From Montifringilla adamsi (Eukaryota; Chordata; Aves; Passeriformes; Passeridae), in contig JAGGNK010003335.1 of NCBI GenBank assembly GCA_017590115.1, positions 3,968,001 through 4,032,000 on the forward strand: a stretch of DNA of 64,000 nt. Direction: 5' to 3'. Made by a program: the position numbers and the translations under genes. Below are positions 41,335-55,400 of this stretch, in pieces. Under the pieces are notes generated by a model. That model was not told the DNA's origin. It was given only the letters and a program-made list of their open reading frames with translations, and did not search any database. The stretch's first letter is position 1; the number at the start of each line of letters is the position of its first letter.

Positions 41335-41745
41335 CCCTAAACTAAAAAAAAACCTATTTCTTATCATTACTTCAGATTACAGCACTCCTGGGAAAAATCT
41401 TGATTGCAAAGGAGCTACGGAACCCCAGGGTACAAAGACTTCATTGCAATTCAGTGAAATGCAGCCCAGAGAAGTCTCTAATGGAAACAGGATATGATTT
41501 GCAAATCTAGAGTGAGCTAGTTTTCCAGCATTATCAAAGAGTCTCTGTGGCTAATGCAAGTTCTGCTTAGATCAGTACCTTTAGTTAATATTGAGTTCCT
41601 TCTTTTCTGGCATAAAAAATTTAAGTTTCTCCCAAAATAATCTCTTTGAACCTGACCACAGAAGAAACTTCAGAGGTATTTTTCAAGTGGTGCTTCTTTG
41701 TTATTTTTTTGAATTTGAATATCTATATTCCTGGGATTGACTGGC

Positions 41746-41781
41746 TTTAGTTTAATTATATTATGTTATAATTAAACTAAA
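41746..41781. repeat. 15-bp perfect inverted repeat with 6-nt spacer
   Basis: TTTAGTTTAATTATA and its exact reverse complement flank TTATGT. The AT-rich stem could form a cruciform or an RNA hairpin in the intron. No terminal-repeat transposon body was recognised around it. Confidence 0.75.
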
Positions 41782-43185
41782 AACATAAAGCTCCCAAATT
41801 TTAGATATGCAGTTTTTAAGGTGATACTTCTGAATATGAGCAAACAAGTGTAATAATTACAGTCTGATTATTTCCTTAGGTTACAGACAACTTTGCCTTG
41901 TATGTGCATATCCTTCCTATACCAAAAAAGTCCAACCAACCTATCAAAAATACAGCACTCATCAGCAGCACTCCAAAGCTGAAGCCATAAAATTACAGTA
42001 TGACTCATTCTTCATCTCTCTGGATCATATATTAACTTCCTAAGGAGTGATTATTTTTTCAGTTTTTGGAGTTATCCCTTTATTCATTTACCTTCATATA
42101 TGCTATTAATAGCATTGTTATTTCCATTTGATTCTGCTACGATATGGCAGAGATCACTTGAAGCAGTAGCTGGTTTACTTCCATGCAAACATTTTTAAAA
42201 GAGAAGGATTTTGTGCTCACTGTTATTATATCAATTTAATGGGACAAAGAATTTCCAGAAGAGAAGAAATATAAACTCAAATATAGATTTGAGCATAAAA
42301 AGGTACAGAAGGCCCAGAATTGAAGTTTAAAAATTAGATGTTTTATTGCTGTTCTTGTTTCTTTCTACTGAAGTTCCAACTGCTACGGGCTCTTTTGGAG
42401 TAAATGAGTAAAGTACCAGAGCCCAGGTAACTACTTGCTCCTTATTTTTTGTCCTATACTTGCACAGGTCTTTTTGCCCAACAGTTTGGCAGCTGTAACC
42501 CTCCTGCCTTGTACTCAAAGGAACAGAAAATATCAGACTTCAGTATACAAGCCAGAACTTTTCTACAGGTATTAGAGTTAAATCCAAAACTCAGCACCTG
42601 TGCTGAGAAGAGCTAAATAGAGATGATCTGGACCAAGGCATAGTGCAAGCCCTCCCTCACACACTGTCCTTGTTCAACAGCTGTGTGTGCAAACCGGCCC
42701 AGGGGTGCCGTGTATAACGTGTGAATATACATCTGTGTGTGTAGTGAGAGAGCAACCTCAGTCCTTCTATTTTATAGACCATTTCCAAATACTTTTTTTT
42801 TTTTGTTTGGTTTTAGTGGTGATCCCCTGATGTCTGTGGAGACTTGTCTGGATTTTTCCCTTAACCCAAGGAAGGCTCTTTAGCCAGTAAACTATTACAG
42901 TAATATTTTTACAATATCGTATGCATTATTTTAATTTTTTTGTTGCTGTTCATAACGTAATCCATAAAACCATGTAAAACATAAACCAAACTTGTAAACG
43001 TCTTAGTCCAGCCACTGGCAGTGAAACAGAGCTTTGAATTCTCTGTCATCTCAAAGGTGCACTTCAGAGGGCAGTTCATTCCCATAGAGCATTAACAGTG
43101 TCCACAGGACCTGTGCTACACAAACTGGAGACACTCTAGGTGAGAGTGTTTCATATCAAATCAAACAAAATTCTCTCTGCTTTTC

Positions 43186-43213
<28 letters not shown>
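43186..43213. repeat. Poly-T tract of 28 bases
   Basis: An uninterrupted run of T following CTTTTC. It could be the tail of a minus-strand retroelement, but the sequence to its right matches no family I recognise. Confidence 0.85.
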
Positions 43214-43219
<6 letters not shown>

Positions 43220-43846
43220 CCTGCTATTTTTTTTTAAATACACGACTTCATAAGCAAATATGTTTAGAAAGAACATCTCTCTGCTAACAGGTTCCAAAAG
43301 TTTACAAGAGATATAATTGTTGTAGGACTTTTCAGCCCTCACAAATATTATTGCACATCCCTTTATGCAAAGGCTTTCTTCCCTCGATGATACTTGCATT
43401 TTAAAAATCCAAACTACTACAGAATTATATTTGTAGGAAACTATCAGTTTCTGTAATTTAAAAGTCCACAGCATTGTTCTGACAGACCTTATTTCTCATA
43501 CATTGTAGAATTGGAAAGGTTTGACTGAAAGCTCAGGGAAATAAGAGACCATATATATTTTATATGAGTTTTAAGGTTTCTACTAATGGAGAAGTTAAAT
43601 CAGGGGATGTAAAAACTTCATTGTCAACTATAACTTGCCAGGCAGTGTGGAATTGACCAATATGATGAGTCACTCAAAGATGCATAAATTCTTTTAAATT
43701 ACATCTTACTTTCTCATCTGAAAGCCTGCTGATGCTGCAGGCACTGCTTTGTTGTGGAATGTTTCAGATCCTTACAAAAGAAAGGAATAATGTTAATATT
43801 TTACCTTGCTTTCTTGGGGTTTTGGGAAGTGGGATGTACAGATGAC

Positions 43847-43862
43847 TTTTTTTTTTTTTTTT
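43847..43862. repeat. Poly-T tract of 16 bases
   Basis: A pure T run about 100 bases before the solo LTR. It is simple-repeat DNA with no recognised partner. Confidence 0.8.
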
Positions 43863-43964
43863 AGTTGAAAGTAATAAAAACAAATGGAATTTAGGAATTG
43901 CCAAGACAAAGCAAGTTAATAATTTGGTAATGTACTTAATATGTCTTCTAGCCTTGAAGTAATA

Positions 43965-44554
43965 TGTTCTGGTTTTGTCTGGGACAAGGGGCATTTTCTT
44001 CTGAGTAACTGGCACAGGGCTGTGTTTACATTTAGCATGAGAATGGTGCTGATGCTGCACTGATCTTTGTTGGTGCTAAGCAGTTCTTACCCCAAGTTCA
44101 GGAGTTTTCTGTCTCATGCTCTGCAGGTGAGTAGCTGCAGAAAAAGCTGGGAGGGAGCACAGCCGGGACATCTGACCCAAGCTGGCCAGAGGGATATTGC
44201 ACACCCTGGGATGTCTTGCCAGTGCCTGAACTGGGCGAGTGGGCTGGGAGCTGCCAGACACTGCTTGGGGACGGGCTGGGCATATCAGTCTTTGGTACTG
44301 ACCAACTGCATTGTGCATCACCTGCTTCTCTTGGCTTCTGTCACCTTCTCCCCTTATCATTGCAGTTATAACTAGTGTTATTTGCATATTTCTAATTATA
44401 GTAATATTTTGTTTAAATTATTAAGTTGTTCCTGTGTCAGCCCATGAGGTTTACCTTTTCTTTCTGATTCTCCTCCCTGCTGGGGAGGGCTGGTGGGTGG
44501 GGAGTGAGTTAAAAGCCAAGTGTACTCAACTGCCAGCCAGGGAAAACTGTGACA
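43965..44554 (+). mobile_element. Solo LTR of an avian endogenous retrovirus (ERVL-like)
   Basis: About 590 bases begin TGTTCTGGTTTTG and end GTGACA, the usual TG...CA ends. Along its length it follows an LTR type that I recognise from bird genomes: a GGGAGGG/CACAGCC segment, GGGATATTGCA, TTGTGCATCACCTGCTT, a TATTAAGTTGTTCCTGTGTCAG segment near the poly(A) region, GATTCTCCTCCC, and GGGGAGTGAG near the 3' end. No internal retroviral sequence follows, so it is a solo LTR. It lies antisense to GABRG2. The region where family members carry a TATA box is altered. Flanks are AT-rich and show no clear target duplication. The family name is from memory of the pattern, so the exact subfamily is open. 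Confidence 0.8.
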
Positions 44555-47500
44555 ATAATGAGATAAGGAAAAGAGGAGTAAGTGGTGGAATGCTCCAGAG
44601 AAGTATCTTGCTGGGATTGCCAAGTTTACTTAAGTGATGTTGGAACGATATAACAGCAGGTCTTCTGAGATTTTGAATAAAAAAGTTCTCTGAACATACA
44701 AAATAATGCAAGACCGGAGATGTGAAGTTTAGGACTCAGTTGTCACAACACATACATCCAAAACGTCAAGTGCATTAAGTCCCCTGTGGAACATGGACTT
44801 GACAGTGCTTTGCTTTAATCACACCTTTCTTGATGGAATCTTGCCCCAACCCTGTTTTTATCCAGATTTGGTTTATTTTCTGGCTCTATTCATGCAATTC
44901 TCAGCTCTTTAGCTGAGACCAGCTTAAATACTCTGTTATTTTCAGATTATCCCTGTGCCTCAGGTGATTTTTCACTCCTGGTGTGATGCCTGCATGAAGC
45001 TGTCAAACTAAGACATTAGTTTAGTAAAAAATGGCTAGACTTGATCCTCAGCACAATGTCATTTATTAGTCTTCACTTGGCAAATTTATAATAGTTTCAT
45101 TATTACTTCATCCTGTTTCCCTGAGCTCTGTCTCTTGTTTGTCCAATATTGTCTGCTGCAGCAAGAAAGCCTCTCAGACTTCCAGATTGCTGTTTGGAGC
45201 ACTAATACACGTTTGGAGTTTTCCAGAAATGAATGATAGTGCAACCTGACAGTATCTTTGTAAGACAATATACTTAAGCACTCAATGACTGGCATCATAA
45301 TTAGAAGATTTTGGATTGCTTAGCCATTCACCAGAGACCTTACATTCCTATTGTCCACACTGAGGTATATTTCTATTACACATGTCTAGAAAATAACACG
45401 TCCATCATTTTCAATTTTTAAAGAAATACAAAATTTCCCTGGAAAAAATTATCTTATTACACTGAGGAGCATAATAGCTGATCCTTCATATATTTAGATC
45501 ATTCCTCTCTTTCTCTGAATGTACACATTTCTCCTATTCCTTTGTAGTAATCTATGTTTGCATCTGCATATAGACAGACTTCATCTGAAGACACAATAGC
45601 AAATTAACGAGTTTTGTCATGAAAAGGACAATGACATATATTTAAACCAGAATGCACTCCCTCTGGGAAATGGTATCCAGGTCATATTTATCCTCATGTA
45701 TAAATGCTCATATCATGTTTTCTACTAAGTGCATATTCCTCCCAATTATGTTTGGAAGATCAAGAGATGCAGAGCAGTGTTCTGACTTGAGACACAGCAT
45801 CTTCATGTGTCAGCATAAGTCATTTCCAGAGTAGGAGATAATTTGAAAATTAGATTAATGCATCAGTATTCAGTGCTTGTGACCTTAGTAAACCCTTGCA
45901 AAAGGTTTTATTTCTAACAGTCCTGTTCCATCCTGATTTACAAAGGCTCACAGAAGTCTGGATGAACTTTGGAAATTGTGTCTTCCTCCTAGCCTACACT
46001 TGTGTGACATAGTGATTTGAATACCAGAATTCTGTTCTACAGCAGTGGAAGTGAATTCCTGATTTGAGGAACCATCTGTGCATATGTGCTGGCCTAGGTC
46101 CCAAAGGTTCAATAGAAGGAATTAGTCGTGCCAGGAAGCACAGCCAGAGGGAATGTACACTGTACTTAAGTGATTTAATCAGCTCAGTGGGTGTGATCCT
46201 TCATTGCTCCCTGGTTGAAGAGTCGTTTATACCTGTGCAAAGCGAATGGGGAATTACACCCATTAGTGCTCTCTTTATGCATGTTTAAGTGACTGTGCAA
46301 AGTGTAAGGTACTGGGGAAAAAAGCCTCTAATTTGTACTCAGAAGTGATTTGGAAGCTAGTGCAAATGCAAGAGAAAAGAACACCTTTATAACAACACAA
46401 GAAATTGGTGTCTTAATTATAGTTCAGGTAGCAGCACTTAGAGCTAAGATTATCTCACACTTAGTATTATGAGATTCTTTCTGTTGTTTAAAATATTGCT
46501 GGATTTAAATTATTGAAAGAACTGCAGAAGAGCTTCAAAAATCATATATTGGTCCCACAGTCAAGTTACTTCATTCTCAGATGGTTTTTGACTGGCAAAA
46601 ATTCAGTGTTTCATTTCTGTTAAGGATATGGAGTTGTGAACAGGGAAATTCAATTAGGTGAAGGGCTGGCCTTGTTGTGCGTTCACATTATTAGTCATTC
46701 AAGCCTAACTTAAAAGCTTTGGAAAACAGTGAATGTATGCATAGACATGTCCATATGAATAAGGTTTTTGAGAGTTTATAAGAAGACTATTTATTTCTGT
46801 TTCTTACAAAGCTACACTCCATTCTGAATGGCAGAAACAGAGGGATAGTAGAAGTGGCTCTCTTCTCAATCTGTGTTTGTTCCTTTATATATTCCACTAC
46901 CTAAAATGTCCAGCATTTCTCTGTGCTGCTGAGAGTTTACAGCACATGAGCTCATCACCTTATGCTGACTCCAGGGTGTCAGGAGTTTCACTGTGGAGAT
47001 CTACTCCCTGAGTAATGACAAGTCTTCTATCCCAGGATCTGAACATGATTTTGTTTGGGTGTTTAGTTACCTTGAATAATTTTCTCAATGTTTAGTAGTA
47101 TAAAAAAAATCAATGTCTGTTTTAGTTATTCTGATAATGTTTGTACTGCAGTGCGTTTTGTGTTTAAAATTTTAAAATCTGTGGAGAAAACAAATTATAT
47201 AGGAGAACATTGGTAATGAATCAATAATTACCAGAAAAAGCTACCAAGTACCTTTATTATATCCTTTTAAAATCTGAAGTTTTTCTCCCCTACATGAATT
47301 TGTTAAACTGCCAAAAAAAGTCAGATAGGAGAAGAGTAATGCATTATCCAAGCTCTCCTAGAATTTCTAGCTTTCATTTGCTCCTTAAGAACAGATCAAA
47401 TTACTAAAAACTAGGATTGATGTAGGTTATATGGTATGTAATAAGCACAGTTTTGTTTGCGCAACAAATACCAACAACCTGGCTCCTACAGAGATGCACC

Positions 47501-50500
47501 CACTGTCCAGATACCCAATGGGCTTCTATCCCCCAAATTTACACAGAAACCATACAGAGAGGAGCAAGCACTTTTTAAAATATTTGTTTAAAGGGACATA
47601 TGAAAATACAGATATAAATGGAACATTTTGTCAAAATTACTTCATATAAACAATATATAAATAAATTACATGCTTCTAGATGGGAAACCCTATCCAGTTC
47701 ATCTTTCTGGATGGAGTATACATGGGGAAAAAGAAAAAAACAAAACCTCATGCCACAGGAGGGCACTGTCACCACAGAATAGAAATGAGAAAAGCTTGCA
47801 AGTCTGCCAGTGGAAAACTGAATCTTAAAAATTTCTAATTATTCTTGCCATTGAGTGTTTGTACAAAAACTAAAATGGCACAACTCACTTGTGTGGGTCT
47901 GGTATTAGAGGAGCACTTTTAAAGACCAAGCCAAGTCCTGTGTGATAGAAATATCCCCAAAGTAGCCTCACCTTTGTGCTACAAGTAATGAATATAAACT
48001 GAATCAATTGTTAATGAAGAACAACTGTGGCAGCAGAATTTATTATCTTTTCCTCATAAATAGCTAATAGATACATCCTTGTTCTCTCTCTCTTTTGCTG
48101 TCAGCATGGCCAGAAGTCTCTTTTTCTGTTAGGCAGAGAACACAGCTAGTGCTCTTGGTTTATTTTAAAAGAAGGAATGGTAAATGGTAGTTTGATGGAA
48201 TAGATGTGTTTTCTTGGGTTTAGTCATGGTACCTGGAAATACTATTAGAACAGCAGTGCATGATGTCTATGAACATCTGCTGTAGGAGCTTCTAAATCTC
48301 CCTAGTTCTTAAAAAGTGGCTAGATTAGTACAGACTCTAAAAATAATAGCAACTGGGACCAAAAGGATTCAAAATGCATCCTTCATAAAAGAGTTAGGCT
48401 TGGTGCCATTTTTAGACAGATATTCAGCAATAATAGAAAATAACTAATTGGTAAACTTGTGGGGCATTGCCTGTAAAGCAGCTGATTTCCTTCCCACTGT
48501 GTGCCCTCCTGGCATGCTGGAGGTTACCCAAGTGGAGAGAAAATGAAAGAAAAAGAAAAGAATGCAGACAAATGTCAATTCAGGCGTTGGTACCAGAACT
48601 CTGGTGTTTGTTCTGCTCAGCGGTGGCTGAGGCAGATCCCCGTCCCCAGAAAAGGCAGGAAAAGGGAAGAATGGGTGTCGGGAATCAGACCTCTCTACCA
48701 GATCAAGCAAATATCAGACTGTGGATTACATTGTACAGTGCAGCTCTAATCTAGGATGAAAAATCACATAAATAGCTTTAGATTGGTATTTGTATTTGTC
48801 CTGATGAATCTTCATTTGGCTTTTGTGTCCATCTCTTTTCTTCCCTGTCAGGGTCTATGTTTGGAGTTTTGCTGGTTTTTACTGTCTTGGTGGGGGCACT
48901 GAGTCACCCTGCAGCCTCAGTGGTTCTGTGAGATATCTTACACTGTTACAGTGGCATAAAGAAAATATGATATGTGTTCTAAAGACACAGTTTTCTATGA
49001 GCATTCAGATTTAACCTATTCCAATAATTATCTTGTGTGAAATCTAAAGTGACCTATTTTTCTTTTCATTTTCCAACAGATCAGAAAGTTCATAAGTCTG
49101 TCAAGTTCAGTACCAATGTCCTTCTAAAACTGGTCTTTTGTCACTGTGCAATGTTTTTACATATATGGCACAAAAATAATTTTGGCTGAAGTATTTGATC
49201 ACTGGGCACAGGATTGAATTAATTTTCTTAAAGACAGGACAGAAATTTGACCACAGTACTAATCATATGCTGATATGTATGAGATGTATTTGTTCCCACA
49301 GACAGAAATGAGAAGTCCGGGGAAAAGGCAAAACCAGAGGGAACTGTTCCCCAGGGATCTGACCTTGAGACCTTCTCCTTATCTCATTCTTTGCCAAATG
49401 CCCTTTTCATTGGTTCTGTCCTCCACAGCTTTTTGTTCTTTAATTGACAGATTTTTTAGACTGCTTAAGAGCCAGAGAGTTAAAAAAAAAAATTGAGTCT
49501 CTTCCTTTCCAAAAATGCTTAATAATCTCTTTCCCTCTGAGGTTTTGCTGCAAAATACCACTAATTGTTTCATAGAGAAGTCACAATGTAAAATTAAATA
49601 AAATGGTATAAATATTTAGGACAAAGAAAGAAAATATGCCATGGCATTGCAGGTGTTTGATTTTAACAGGCTTGCACATGGAAGCAGTGCCATTCCCTAC
49701 CTGACTGCTGGCATTACATAAAAATGAGGTGAGCCGTGGTCATTGCTGGTACAGCACAGCAACTGTACCGAGAGATTTCCCCAAAAAATCTAATAATAGA
49801 AATTCTTAATATCCATTTCTAAGCTGTGATTATGCAATGAGGTAAAACAATACTAAGATTTTGACAAAGCTTGCACAGTAGTTCATTTATATAAGATTAT
49901 CTCTGGGATTCAGATAGCTGCAAGCCTGGTTTTCAATTTACATTCTGAGGGATGAATCCTAACTGCATTGCACAGCTGGATGGAGGGCAGGAGATGGGAA
50001 GAGATCTGCTTTTTTTTTTTTTGGTGCAGTTTTTAAAAAGTAAGGCACTAAGGTGTATGTCTATATGTTAATATGTCTGACATTAAACACCTTGATTTCC
50101 TGTGGGAGCAGGCAGAAGAGAGATGCAATTAGTTTATGTTTATGAAATGACAATCTCAGCTGATGAAACTTCTGCAAAATGAGATGAATCATTACACTCA
50201 TCCAAGCAAATGAAATTTCTTTATGTATGACATGACTTTCTGCCCAACAGTTCTGGATTTTGTTTGGTCCTTGGCCACTCATTCCACTTGAAATGCTGTT
50301 TTCTCAGTTCATTTGACAGAATGTGTTCCGTTTCTCATTAGTTTCTAATTATAGGAGGAAATAATGTAATGACACTAGGCAGTAATTAAAATCTATTACT
50401 CTTGTCTGCACCTTCTCTTTGGAATCACAGAGACAAGATTTAGCCTGAGAATTTTTTGTTGCTGAGAAATGTCAGTGTGTGGAAATGTACTGAATGGAAA

Positions 50501-51279
50501 CTTAGGTGTGTTTGTCTCTAAGGTTTTATCTGTGAGTGCCAGAAGTCTGAAAGGAAAATGAACATTACTGACTGCATGTGTTTGCTCATGATATGATTTT
50601 TTTTTTTTCTAGTTTGTGACATAATTAAAACCTTTTTTTTTTTTGCTTGTCTGTGAAGGTGAATAAGCTATTACATTGGCATTAGCTAACACAGGAGGGT
50701 TTTTACTGTGCAGGATTAGTATTCAGATGTGACAGCAGCAATAGGTTGCTGCTCCCGTGAGTGAACCATTATGTTCCAATGTGCAAATAATCTTCAACTT
50801 ATAGTGCCTTCTGCTCTTTCCATTCCTCCTTGCCTAGGAAGCATCAACCAAGGATGAGAGTTCACTGTCTCATCTCTGAATGCTTAGGAATTGTTCAGGT
50901 TCTCAAGAACCTCTTTGACTCACTGTGACAAAAAGTGCATCCAGTTCAGAGGTTAAAAAATGTGAGGATTACAGGAAATATCAGGTAAGGAGAAAAAGTA
51001 GAGAGTTATCATTTGCAAGCAGCAGCACCAGCTGGGATGCTCTTCAGTCAGGAATTTTGCTGTGCCTGACACATCCTGTGTCCTTGGCTTTTTTGGATGT
51101 CTGGTTGCTATCTGAATACCTCAAGAAAAGCTGTCTGTTTCAAGAAAATTATCACCTATAGCAGGGCTCTGTGCATGTTTAAAATAATGACATGCTTAAT
51201 TCTGATTATTTAACCTATTGGCATAATAATACAGGTTTTGATATAATGCAGTTATCAATATAAGCAACTAATAAATATG

Positions 51280-51341
51280 TTTTATTATAATAAAACTTTA
51301 TATTATATATATTATATTACGTATATTTTATATTACATATT
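51280..51341. repeat. AT-rich low-complexity stretch
   Basis: About 60 bases of TATTA/TATA words within intron 6. It has no coding content and is likely unstable in length. Confidence 0.75.
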
Positions 51342-52454
51342 TCATTCATTTTAAGGTATCCAGATGGCATAACCATTTTCTGACAGCATCCAAACCTGCC
51401 TGCTGCAGGGGGAACTGGAAATAACTTCTGTTTCTGCGCTTCAAAGCATGAAGTACAACACATCCCTGGTACTTTAGATCAAACACACTATCAGAATTAT
51501 GAAATGGCATGGAATAAGGATTGTCAAAACTATGTAAATTTTATCATGTTGAAATTTTCAGCAGTTCATGTCAGAGAAAGAAAGCACAAAATGGTGATTG
51601 TTTTTGTTTTATGGGGTGGCAAAGCACAAGATTGATACCATACCATGGTATTTGGACTTTCTAGGTGACTCTGCAAAGGATTTGTCTGAAAAGAGAGTCT
51701 GGGCAAGTCCAGGTGTAATAAGAGAAATAGAAGATGTAAAAATGGGAATTAAATAAATGTGACACTTTGAGATCTAGGTTAAAAACTGCTAATAAAAATT
51801 AGATACAGACCTATTTGGTGACTGCAATGAGATAAAAAAAAAATCAAGTATTTAATAATGTTGATCTCAATAACAGCAGTCCTACAGACATGTTGAAGAA
51901 TTCCCTTGAAATTACTCTTTCATGAGCTTTGTGCAAGTCCTAGTTGCTGAAATAACTGCAAGTGACTAATATAGTTCATAAACATCCCTTCTCAGATTTG
52001 CTTTTATATCTTTGTGAATTGTCTTGCACAGCAGAGGTCATTCTTGAATTCCTCTGAATGCCTTTCATTTGGGGAGAAGAGGAATTTGAGGATACAGTAC
52101 ATTTAATCTTGGGTTTTCATGTTTCTAGTTATTTTCAGGGCCAGGAGACAGTAGTACATAACCTGGGGCTGCAATAAAACTTGATGTTTCCTCCTACTTC
52201 CTCTCCAGAGGAGAGAAGGCATGACTGTGTGGAGGCAATGTTCTGCAGGGGAGCTACAGATTTCACAGATTCATTCTGTCTGAACGCCCCAGCAGAAGAA
52301 ATATTTATACAAGGAAATACCACTCAAACAGCAGCATCTCACTTCCAGTGGGTGCACAGGGAGATGACTGGGAAGACAGTACCATAAACAAAGAGCCCAA
52401 GGGGTGCTGGGAGGGAGGGATGCATCTGCCTTTATTGCTCAGCATTAGACAGAC

Positions 52455-52480
52455 TTTTTTTTTTTCTTTTTTTTTTTTTT
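52455..52480. repeat. Poly-T tract broken by one C
   Basis: Eleven T, one C and fourteen T. It could be a reversed poly(A) tail, but no retroelement body was recognised beside it. Confidence 0.75.
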
Positions 52481-55400
52481 AAGTGTTTCAATTCTGTTTA
52501 CTTTTAGCTTCTATTAAATATTTTAGGGTACTTCATCAGTGGATATTTAGTTTTAAACCCTCAGAAAACCAATTCAACTAACCAAGAAAAGACTAAATTT
52601 TACTTGAGTATGAGACTCTAGAAGGCAAAACATCAAAGAGCAAAAGTTATACAGATCAGACCCAAAGCAGGGTGGTCACCTACCAAATGTCCTGTGCTTC
52701 AGACAGCTGAGTAAGAAAAGAAAATGCCTTTGAGCACAAGAACCCAACATGGTAAAATGTAAATAGTCCTGCTGGAAAACACTGTGCACTCACACCCACG
52801 TGAGCTGTGCTTTTCTCCTGCTGGACATGGGAAACACTATACAAGAACGGGCTGCTCCCATTAGTAGGCACGTTTCAAGAAGGGTGCCTGCCTCGTAGGA
52901 TTTAGAGCTGTAGTTACATTTATGCTTGAACTGAGCTCAATAAAAAGAATATATAAATTGCATGAAGTCATGTGTACTACAGAAATAAGTGATGGGTTGC
53001 ATATGTTACTATATTGCATACAGCCATACACACATGACTTGTGCTTTTAAAATACCGCAAATCCTACATACAAAAGCTCAGAATGAAAGGAAAAATATTT
53101 TCACTAGACACATCTGGGTCTGTGTTTAGGTTGACTTGTTTGAGAGTAACTCATTTATTGTCAACATTTTGAAAGCATCTAAAATCTGTTAAAACCATGG
53201 TTTAAAACCATAACATATAAAGAGATTACCAAATTCCCTAGAAGAAAGTGTTCCAGATTTCACATCTCTGACTATTAAAAATATGATGTTCTTATTGTTG
53301 GTGTTTAGAACCATTTTTGATAAAACTATGATAAATATATTTCTTTTCTATTTGAGACACTCTTCTAGAAGAGACTGTTGCGGTTGAGTATTTGAGAGGC
53401 AAACATGATTTTCATTCTCCTGCTATCAGTTTGCCTGAGGACAAGGTCTGCTCTGTGTGCAGATTCCAAATTGTTTCTCGTTTATTAAGTATTTTGTCTT
53501 GCAGAAGCCAGGTGCAAACCTTCAGCAATGCGCAAATTAATCTTGTTCACAATCAGGGGCAGCAGCAGAAACATCCGCTGGCAAAAGTAGGTGTTGCAAA
53601 ATTGTCTAAGGTGTGATTGGTGAGGAAATGAAATGGAAAAAAAACCTAGCTCTAATAGAACAGTTATTTATATGCTGAGAAAGAAGATGGCAAACGTGTT
53701 TGAGTGTGTTTTTAACCTCTTTAGCTTTCTAGGAGGATATTATTGACATCAGGTACAAAGTAAAAGTGTTGAAGGAAAGAAAAAGCCTTTAATACCATTA
53801 TTTCTTTAGCTATTAGAGTGTGGAAAGAAAGTATTTTTTTAAATGAGAGAAGAAGTAAAAACACTGAAGTAGAAGGAACTAGGTTATTATTAAAATAGTG
53901 AATAAATGTAGAGTTTAAAAAACAGTTTAAAAAACCGTGGAAGGTGTTCAAGAAACTAAGAGCGAGAAACTATGAAAAATGGCAAACAATGAGATGATGT
54001 TCTAAAACTGTACTTAATACCAAGAGTAAGGCCACAGGCCTGAAGGGAGGAACAGAGATAAAGGGGATGCTTGGTTTGAAGATCATGTCTCAAAAGAGAC
54101 AGCTATGAATCATGAATAATTTATACCCAGTATTGCCATTTGAAGTCAAATAGATCAAGCTTAGGACGTGAAAAAAATCTTTAAAGACTACAGATAACCA
54201 TCTTGAAGCTTTAGTTAGCAGCTTCACAGATAGAGGTAGATCTTCTAGGTGTATGTAATCACCCTAGTCCAAATCCTACAAGGTATTTAAATGGCTCGCT
54301 CTTTTCAAGAGGAGACTTTGAAGAACTATTTGTTTCTCAGACAGACATATTCGGGATAAAAGTTCACAGCTACTATAAAACTGGTTCCCCTGGGAGTCCC
54401 CATTCCATGTCACAGTGTGTATTGCCATCACATTGTATGTTTTCAGCCCCAAAAGTGTAACCTCTTAATATCTTAAAAGTGAGGTTACATCAATGTGAAC
54501 TCCATGGGTAATGTCGTTTTAAGACTTTTTTCTTTTAATATTTGAAAATGTTATGTTCTGGAAAGCTTTTAAAAATGAACTGGCAATTGTGGATCCAAAG
54601 CACTGTGAGACAAATCGAGAAGGATGCATTTGGAGTCCCACAGGACTGGGGAGGGAGCTGTGGATTGAGCTGTTCCCTGTAGGCTGGGCTGCACCCTACA
54701 CATGGCAATGTGATGTGATGGAAGCCAGATCTCTGGGGGGTCTCCTGTTATTTTTTTGGAAGTTCAGGTGCTGGGTTTGTAAAAGAGAGGTAAGGCTGCA
54801 ACAAGTGACAGGCATCAGAAAAGGCTGATATGCTCAGAAGAGTCTTGCAAAGTGTTTTGCATTTATCTTTCTACAGAGGCTGCCAGTGGGGTGAGAGGTT
54901 GGATGCAGAAATGACGCAGGGGTCATTCACTCTGGGACCGTCATGATGTGACCTCAGATGCCATAAAGAGAGAAGGATACTCCAAGCCAAAGAGACAAAG
55001 CAACAAAATTGCAAACATTAACTTCTCACACCCAACAAAATATTTGCTCTGAAGGGGTTCATGAGTTTCCTGGAAGTGATGTAGGAATGGAAATGCCATC
55101 CAGTGTTCTTCAGGAAACAGATCCCCACCAGCAAATGCTGCACTGCTCCTCCATGGTGCCACGGCCAGCAGCACGGGCTGCTCCTGGCCCAGCTCTGCTG
55201 GCCACCTTCCCTAGGAAGCACTTTGCTGCTCACGTGCACGTACTGCAGGTGGGGGAGAAGGGGTAACCAAAAAGCATTGAAAACACTGTCTTACTCTCTT
55301 TCGTTCTACTGAACTCAGAGGCTTAATTTGTAACATGACTTTCGGTTTTTAATGTATCAATGATAGTGGTGTTTTCAAATTGCATCCCAGCAGCTCCCAA

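Noticed and set aside
40960..41340. 126-codon plus-strand hydrophobic frame
   Set aside because: It is driven by the T/G-rich block in intron 6; no domain, no conserved pattern.
43151..43474. Poly-T with a minus-strand Lys-rich frame, suggesting a processed pseudogene tail
   Set aside because: No gene-like sequence lies to the right of the tract, and no target duplication was seen.
44067..44387. Overlapping frames of about 100 codons on both strands
   Set aside because: They lie within the solo LTR and are non-coding LTR sequence.
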